A DNA stretch of 64,000 nucleotides from Ampullaceana balthica (taxonomy: Eukaryota > Mollusca > Gastropoda > Lymnaeidae), in assembly GCA_944989445.1 (NCBI GenBank), contig CALYLW010000130.1, positions 2,384,633 to 2,448,632 of the forward strand, read 5' to 3'. A program made the translations under genes and the position numbers. The notes beneath the pieces were generated by a model. It worked only from the letters and a program-made list of their open reading frames with translations. It was not told the origin of the DNA and did not search any database. Positions 56,257 through 64,000 of this stretch are shown here, piece by piece. Each line of letters starts with the position of its first letter. Position 1 is the first letter of the stretch.

Positions 56257-56850
56257 CCGTTCCAGTAGCCTCAGTAGTCAGTAACTGAGTAGCTACGACC
56301 AGTCGTTACAGTCGGCCAGTAGTTTACTGGCTATTGTTACGACTAGACGTAAAAATATGCAATGTGCCTAAAGTTATGACTAAAGCTGTATTTTAATTAG
56401 GGGCCGTCCATAAATGACGTCACGCACCTAGGGGGGAGGGGGGTCACACTTTTGTGACGAGGGGGAGGGAGGGGGGTTTAAGAAATGTGACGTCACATCA
56501 AAAGGGTAACTTTAAATAAAACTTCCACTGAAATATTTGGTCGCTTACAATTATCTTATCTGTTTACAGACGCTCCTTCTATACAGAAGATTATTGCGTC
56601 CTACGCTTATCTACGATTACAATTTATTTAATGACTTTTTTTTGTTAAAATCAGTGCTTCTCAGTGTGCCGGTCGGTAGGCCATCAGACGCTGGTTGGCG
56701 TAAGCTATCAAGACATGAAAATTAAATCTAATTATAATCCTTAAGTTTGAGAATCCACAGGATAAAAAATGAAATTGTTACACTGCGTCGTTTGATGTTG
56801 ACATAAAACCATTTGTGATGTAACCGCAGCTCCGTTTGGTTCTCTCATGG

Positions 56851-57720
56851 CAGGAGTCGAACTTTTTTGCCCATTACCCCAAAATATACAAGTTAATGTG
56901 TGCGTTACAACCCCCAGACTCTAGGTCCTGCTCACATGACTCAGGTATTTGGGGGAGCGTTGTTAGGCCCCCCCCCCAAATGCTACTGGTGAGTTTTACA
57001 AGCATGACAAGTGTCTAAAAATGATCTAATAGGATTATGTGTAGATATTTCGATTGGTTTTTGGTCAAACGCCCCTGGCCATTCTAGTCTTCTAGATCAG
57101 TGCTTCTCAAAGTGGTGGTCCGCGGACCTGTGCCGGTCCGTGGGCCATCCGATGCCGGTCCGCAGATGTTCTCAAAAAAAGGACAGAAAAAATTGTCAGT
57201 GCAGGGATAATAGTGCACCGGTCCCTGGTGCAATGGAATAAAATTCCTGCCGGTCCACCATACTAAAAAGTTTGAGAAGCACTGTTCTAGATATAATGGT
57301 AAATGAGCCCATTTAAAATTAGTCAAGTATTCATTAACTTTATTGAATGCATCAAATTCTTGACATCGCAATTCGAGAGGCGCACAAAACAACTTTTCTT
57401 CTTAGCTCAGTTTTTAAGGCATTAATTTTAAATATCACAGAAAGGATACGTAATACAGACAAGTCATGTGGATTAAGATTATTGTCACTCGTGTCAATGT
57501 AAATGAAATTAGGGTAGATTTAGGTGTCTTCGTATAGTACGTAGGTTAGAAACCGGTTCAATAATGGCCATATGTTCCAAGCGTACACGTACACATGACG
57601 TATTTTAATATATTTAGTGGATTGTAGTGGATATTATATGTCCCAAATGAGTCTGCATTACCCCCAAGAATTCTCTTTTTGACCCCAGATGAGGATATTA
57701 ACGTCTGTTCGCCGACCTCT
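56851..57720. mobile_element. hAT-type element, nested and itself interrupted
   Basis: CAGGAGTCGAACTTTTTTGC at the left and GTTCGCCGACCTCT at the right match the family at 41704 (both contain CCCCAAA, GAGTCTGCATTAC-type and CCCCAAGA words). Flanking octamers are only roughly alike. Confidence 0.7.
57098..57284. mobile_element. hAT-type MITE, 187 bp, innermost insertion
   Basis: Perfect ends CAGTGCTTCTCAAA and TTTGAGAAGCACTG. Exact octamers TTCTAGAT on both sides (57090-57097, 57285-57292). The interior repeats GCCGGTCCG. A fragment of another copy is near 56655. Confidence 0.96.
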
Positions 57721-58194
57721 TTCTTACAGGTTGCCCGTCAGTCAATTGAGGGATTTTTAAAAAATACATTTTAAAAATGTTATTTTTAAATATTTTTTTT
57801 TCTTAACAAAGACGTTAACCGTGATGATTAATAGTCAATGTTTAATTTGTATTCATTAAAATAAAATACAATCTAAGGATGTTAACACAGTTCATTTTCT
57901 GAAGGCCGGTTAAACGTTTTAAAAAAATGCTTCACACGGGTTACGATATTACAATGTAGATCTTCACTTAATAAATAATAACTACTTAAATGACAATAAA
58001 TGAATAAATGTGATTTGAAACATACTTATTTTCAAATAGAAAATAAAGTTTTTTTGTTTTTTGTGGGTTTTTTTTTGTCAAAGATTTGTGACATATTTTT
58101 AGAGGGGGGGTCTAAGTTTTTGTGACGACGCGTGACGGAGGGGGGGGTAAAAAATTGGCAAAAATCGTGTGACGTCATTTATGGACGGCCCTTA

Positions 58195-58630
58195 TGCTAA
58201 TACTAATACTAAACATTAGTTTTCATAATCAAATTTCATGATTACTAGACTAGGTAAACTGATTGATTAATGAATTTTAAATGTAAAAAACTTGATTGGT
58301 GTCCATTTAACAACAAACAGTTATAATTTTTAAAAATAGTAATTTAACATGAGCATTTCTAGATGAAGCGATAGTCTGATAGGTGAATGGATGATTGATT
58401 GTTGTTAATACTGATATGGGGTTCAAACCACAATGCCGGCGAATTTTAAAAAAATATAAAAATTGTAAACCTTAATGAGGGAGCTGGTAATTGTTCTTAT
58501 TGCTACTTATTCGGAGACGTTGATAAAATAGAAAATTTAGATTTTAGAATTAATACACACACTTTTGTCTGTAACTGTAAATAAATATAAAACCAGATCT
58601 ATTAATATCGACAATATTGTATATTAGGCG

Positions 58631-58673
<43 letters not shown>

Positions 58674-58910
58674 GCATATAAAGTAAATGCGCCGTCCATA
58701 AATGACGTCACACGTCATCACTAAAACTTAGACTTAGACCCCCATCCAATATGATTTTAGTAAATAAGTGAAGTAGTCGTAATACTAGTATTCCTATCTT
58801 GTGTTACGACTAGTCGGAGCAAAAGTTTATTATTGGCTAATGTTACAACTAGTCGTAGCAATACAAAATAATTTTATTTCTACGACTAGTGGTAGCAGTC
58901 TGTAGCCAAT
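58195..58910. mobile_element. Palindrome-ended repeat family member, opposite orientation
   Basis: Reverse complement of the 36480-37130 body. The tRNA-like word GGGGTTCAAACCACAATGCC is at about 58420-58440. Blocks TTACGACTAGTCGGAGC and ACAACTAGTCGTAGC lie at 58800-58860. A TA run is at 58627-58668 and a stray Harbinger-like end at 58688. Confidence 0.65.
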
Positions 58911-59459
58911 TTTTCTGCTTATTCTGAAAAGCGGAGGCGTTAATTAAATATATTTAAATAAATTTAGATTTTAGAATTAATACACACACTCCTGCCTGTA
59001 AATATGTATTATTTTTTTTTGTCTAGTCGTAACAACACGGAATAATTTTATTCAATAGTAATAGGCAATGTCTTTACCGTTATGACAAAAGTTGTATTTA
59101 ATAATTTATTCACACAGTTTTGGCTTTTCGAAGCATGTCATTTAATAATTTAATAGCGATATTTGGCCTAGGAACACTGCTGATAAATAATGAGCCCATT
59201 ATATCACTATATTTAGGCTAAAATGTTTAATTCCTATGCTAATACTAAACATTAGTACCGAGATAATCAATTTTAATTTAAAAACTGAAATTTTAAGGAA
59301 GTACTACTGCCGTCCAAAAAAATAAATAACAAAAATAATAATACATGTACTAAATAGTTATACTTTTTTAAACTCCCAATACGGTTGTCTATTCTTCTTC
59401 TTCTTTTTTTTTCTTTTAAAGCCAAAATTAGGGTGTTGGCAAACCTGGTAATTGTAATT

Positions 59460-59755
59460 TTTGTACGGCTTATTTTGTAAAGCGGAGACGTTAATTAAAT
59501 ATATTTAAATAAATTTAGATTTTAGAATTAATACACACATAAATAAGCCCAGATCTATTAATATCGTATTATATATGCATATAAAATATTATGAAGAGTT
59601 TTTTTAAGATATTATAGTATTTATAACGACTTAGTTTTTTTGAAGTGTCTGCTGCTAGGGCTTGTTGTAACAATACGAAATAATTTTATTGCTACGACTA
59701 GTGGTAGCAGTAGTTTACTGGCTAATGTTACGACTCGTCGTAACTCTAGAAACAT
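59460..59755. mobile_element. Palindrome-ended repeat family, partial copy
   Basis: Shares AGATTTTAGAATTAATACAC and AGATCTATTAATATCG with 58195-58910 and ends in CTACGACTAGTGGTAGCAG/TTACGACTCGTCGTAAC blocks. Confidence 0.6.
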
Positions 59756-59956
59756 CCTATATTTTAAGCCACTATGACACACTAAATTATTTGTAAAGGA
59801 TTTTGTGTATAAAAACAGCATTCAGCCCCTATTAGCCAGTTGTGAATGTGAATTAGGCCTAGGTGTTACATTGTGTGGTGTTTTGACCTGCTATGTATTG
59901 TCAGATTTGGTAAGACAGATTTGAGATTCATATCAGAGAATAATAATAACAAGAAT

Positions 59957-60120
59957 GACCCGCGGCATAGCTTACGCCCTCAGAATTGTTCATCATAGAC
60001 AGTGCAAAGAACGGTTGGGGGGGGGGTTGAGAGTACGGACACAAACAGCAGCACGAGGTAATGAAAAAATAGCGAGTAAACGTGGTGACATGCACACTGA
60101 GGTTGTTGTTACCCGCTATT
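59957..60120. mobile_element. Half copy of the CTAGATACG TIR element
   Basis: ACCCGCGGCATAGCTTACGC and AGTACGGACACAAACAGCAG match the left half of the element at 19313. Confidence 0.6.
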
Positions 60121-60286
60121 ACTACCATCCCTTAAACATAAACTGTGATTGGCCGACCCTAGCGAGGGCTAGGCATGTTGAGGCTTTTAATTGCCTGTTT
60201 TTTTGTTTTTTTTTGGAAAACAAATGATTGATTATGTAACTCCGATTTTAAACCGATTATCGTTTTATAGCTGACTTCATAGATAT

Positions 60287-60560
60287 TAGGGTTGTACCGG
60301 ATTTCGCTTGTGGCCCCGGCAAATCCGGAATCCAGCCATATTTACAAATCCGGCAGAAATTTGCTTCCTTAAATCCGGCCAAATCTGGCTTGCAGGGTTT
60401 GCGATAAAATATATATTAATTATAGCTCTGGCAAATCTGGAATCCGGCAATTTTTACAAAACCGGCTTCGGTTCAGGACAGATTTCACTTCGTAAATCCG
60501 GCAGAATCAAATTCGATTATCGGTTTGGGAAATTTAAAACCGAGTGTTGCTTTCAAATCT
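60287..60560. mobile_element. Relative of the 39804 hAT MITE
   Basis: Starts TAGGGTTGTACCGGATTTCG and repeats AAATCCGGC words, as at 39804. The right end and target duplication were not found. Confidence 0.55.
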
Positions 60561-60649
60561 GATTATTGTTTAACAGCCTTAGTCATGCTGGAAAAAGAAC
60601 GGGCAGAAAATTTTTTTTTATAAAATTAAAATTTTTTAAAATTCCCACT

Positions 60650-60715
60650 GCGGTTTGGTCCCACTACTTCGGCGTGCAAGGCTGACATGATAACCACTAC
60701 ACTACGAATCATATG
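60650..60715 (-). other. tRNA-like pseudogene or SINE head
   Basis: The minus-strand TTCGTAGTGTAGTGGTTATC resembles the 5' half of a tRNA, with an anticodon-arm-like segment after it. The T arm is degenerate (GGGACCAAACC) and stems do not all pair, so a working tRNA is unlikely. Confidence 0.5.
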
Positions 60716-60719
60716 TTAT

Positions 60720-61399
60720 TCTGTGAAGGAAAAACGCAACTGAACGGCAAGTGAAGGCAAGAAGCTTTGTTGCCACCCACCCCCACCCCCTTTTTTTTCT
60801 CTTTTCATCCCACCACGCTTGCCAACTGTGATTTTTCAACCCCAACAAGGGTAATTCGTCATGCTCATTTGTACATGGTCGTTTGGGAGAAATATATATA
60901 TTGATAATTTGAGAACTTATGACCTATAATATATATTATATAGCCAGCGCTGTATCCCACCAAGCAGCTGGAGCCACATAAAAATAGTAACACATGTATT
61001 TATAAATGCATTCAATTTAAAACATTCATATCCTAACTTAACAAAACATATAGTTTACTTGATGGTGCACATAAGTTAAAGCTAAAAGGTTAGGCAGCGG
61101 CTATACGTTTGGGGCTATCTTCCCGGCAATGAGATGAGTAGAAGGTAGGGGAAGGGAGCCTATTGTTCTGCTGACTTATGATCAGTGACCATGTAACTGG
61201 TCTATTTAAGATCTCATGCCATGTTTCTTTTCTTTCCAAAATGAATACAGCCCGTATATTATATCTCTATTTCAGACATAGCTGGATCAATTGATTTATT
61301 TTTGTTATAAGTTTTAATATAGATCTGGGTCTGGGGCACTTAGCACTGACATTAATTGGGGAAACAACAAAGGTGCCTGGTCATCGTGGTACACAATCA
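60720..61399. other. Intergenic, nothing recognised
   Basis: No exon, tandem repeat or element end supported. Confidence 0.4.
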
Positions 61400-61520
61400 C
61401 CTCATAGCCGTGGCCTTTGAATGCTGCGTCACTTCCCAACAGGCCAGCTTGGTCTGTGCGTTCTTGTAAGAACGTAGGGCACAATAACCTTCTGCACAGA
61501 AGAAGCGTCCGTAATGTTAA
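61400..61520 (+). mobile_element. 5'-truncated SINE
   Basis: AGCCGTGGCCTTTGAATGCT, TCACTTCCCAACAG and the CTTCTGCACAGAAGAAGCG tail match the 3' part of the SINEs at 52971 and 54957. Confidence 0.85.
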
Positions 61521-61584
61521 AAAAAACTGTCAACTGTCAAATTTACAGCTTTGATATTAAAAAAGTTTGAATGCAGTAAATTTA

Positions 61585-62130
61585 TTCATAAGCCGACCCC
61601 CCCCCTCTTTTGGAAGAGAAAACATTAAAAGTGTAACCCGCTCGTAAGCCGACCCCAAAAAATAATAGGACTCCGTAAACAAAATTGTACATATTTTCTT
61701 TAAAAAACTACAATCTAAATCAGTTATTATGATTGTTTACCTTGTACTACCTATCTTTGTCTTTGTGCTCTTTGTTAGACAAGAGTTACTGGGTTGTTGT
61801 TTTTTTGGTAATAGTGATGAAAGCGCGTGCATTAAAATTCATTGTTGAAATCAAAATTTGTAAAACAATTTATTAAAACATTCACAAAAATAACTGAAAT
61901 AATTAAATAAGGTAAGTGCAGATGTTTAATAATATTTTATAGCTTCTGGTAGAGCAGTCGAATCTTTTAGAATGTAGAAAAGGACCTTGATGATCTACAA
62001 TAACACCGATATTCAATGTACATGCAGAAATCACCAATGACCCACTCGTAAGCCGACCACCCCCCCCCTTTTTTCCCCCCAACCTTTTCCACTAGATTTT
62101 GTCAAAAAAAAGGTCGACTTTAGAACGAGT
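61585..62130. mobile_element. CGTAAGCCGACC repeat, probable MITE
   Basis: TTATTCATAAGCCGACCCC at the left, CTCGTAAGCCGACC twice inside, and AAGGTCGACTTTAGAACGAG at the right, where the inverted form appears. Superfamily not decided. Confidence 0.55.
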
Positions 62131-62403
62131 ATAATCGGTAACCATTTTTGGGGGGTTTATTTTGTGTAGGGTTGGTTGGTTGAAAGTTGATTGTATCCAT
62201 GTGTAAGGCATTGCTAAGAAAGTGTACATGAGAAATGATTATCTAAAGAAAACCAATTTGTTGTAAGCTGTTTCCATTGTTTAATCTCCAGGGCATTCCT
62301 CCTAAAGAAAAAGTAAATTTATTTTGAAAAATTGAACCTGAGGTTGTTTTATGCGATCAGGAGTGACCCAGTAAAGGGGTCATTCTTTCAAAACTGTACA
62401 AAA

Positions 62404-64000
<1,597 letters not shown>

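Larger units (their letters stand above)
56400..58191. mobile_element. Harbinger-like element split by nested insertions
   Basis: GGGGCCGTCCATAAATGACG at the left and GACGTCATTTATGGACGGCC at the right; TTA stands on both sides (56397-56399, 58192-58194). Inside lie a LINE/SINE tail (about 56548-56620) and a hAT element which itself holds another. Confidence 0.82.

Overview
The window is a piece of an AT-rich, intron-bearing animal genome, densely littered with transposable elements. Genes with GT-AG (and two GC-AG) introns, tRNA-derived SINEs, many short DNA transposons and abundant minisatellites all point to a metazoan. The style of the repeats, the ankyrin genes and the LINE/SINE tails suggest a mollusc, most likely a gastropod, but no sequence here names the species, so that is inference. 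Nothing bacterial or phage-like is present.

Five protein genes can be supported. (1) At 1629-12509 (+) lie the last six exons of a gene I do not recognise; all phases agree and it ends with a stop and a poly(A) signal. (2) At 15150-18968 (-) is a largely intronless ankyrin-repeat protein followed by about 58 copies of an 11-residue Ser/Thr/Pro repeat (33-bp minisatellite); the reading frame is broken twice. (3) At 22428-26321 (-) is a second ankyrin protein, three exons. It shares a C-terminal motif with gene 2, so the two look like diverged neighbours of one small family. (4) At 41514-52166 (-) is a complete 11-exon gene for a brambleberry/KAR5/GEX1-type nuclear-fusion protein (593 residues). 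(5) At 62404-63586 (+) are the first three coding exons of an SLC35E2-type nucleotide-sugar/triose-phosphate transporter family protein, running off the right edge.

Between genes the DNA is mostly mobile-element debris: hAT elements and MITEs with 8-bp target duplications (often exact), Harbinger-like MITEs with TTA/TAA duplications, a pogo-like element, TA-flanked MITEs, a solo LTR, fragments of several non-LTR retrotransposons, a (GATAA)n-tailed SINE that shares its 3' tail with one of those LINEs, and a palindromic family built on GTTACGACATGTCGTAGC. 26.4-41.3 kb and 52.2-62.4 kb are almost wholly such material, with nested insertions.

The genes show no sign of working together as a unit, except that the two ankyrin genes are likely paralogues. 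The points most worth following are their shared C-terminal motif, the minisatellite that copies a splice donor in frame at 6.73 kb, and the large inverted repeat lying next to the first donor of the brambleberry gene.
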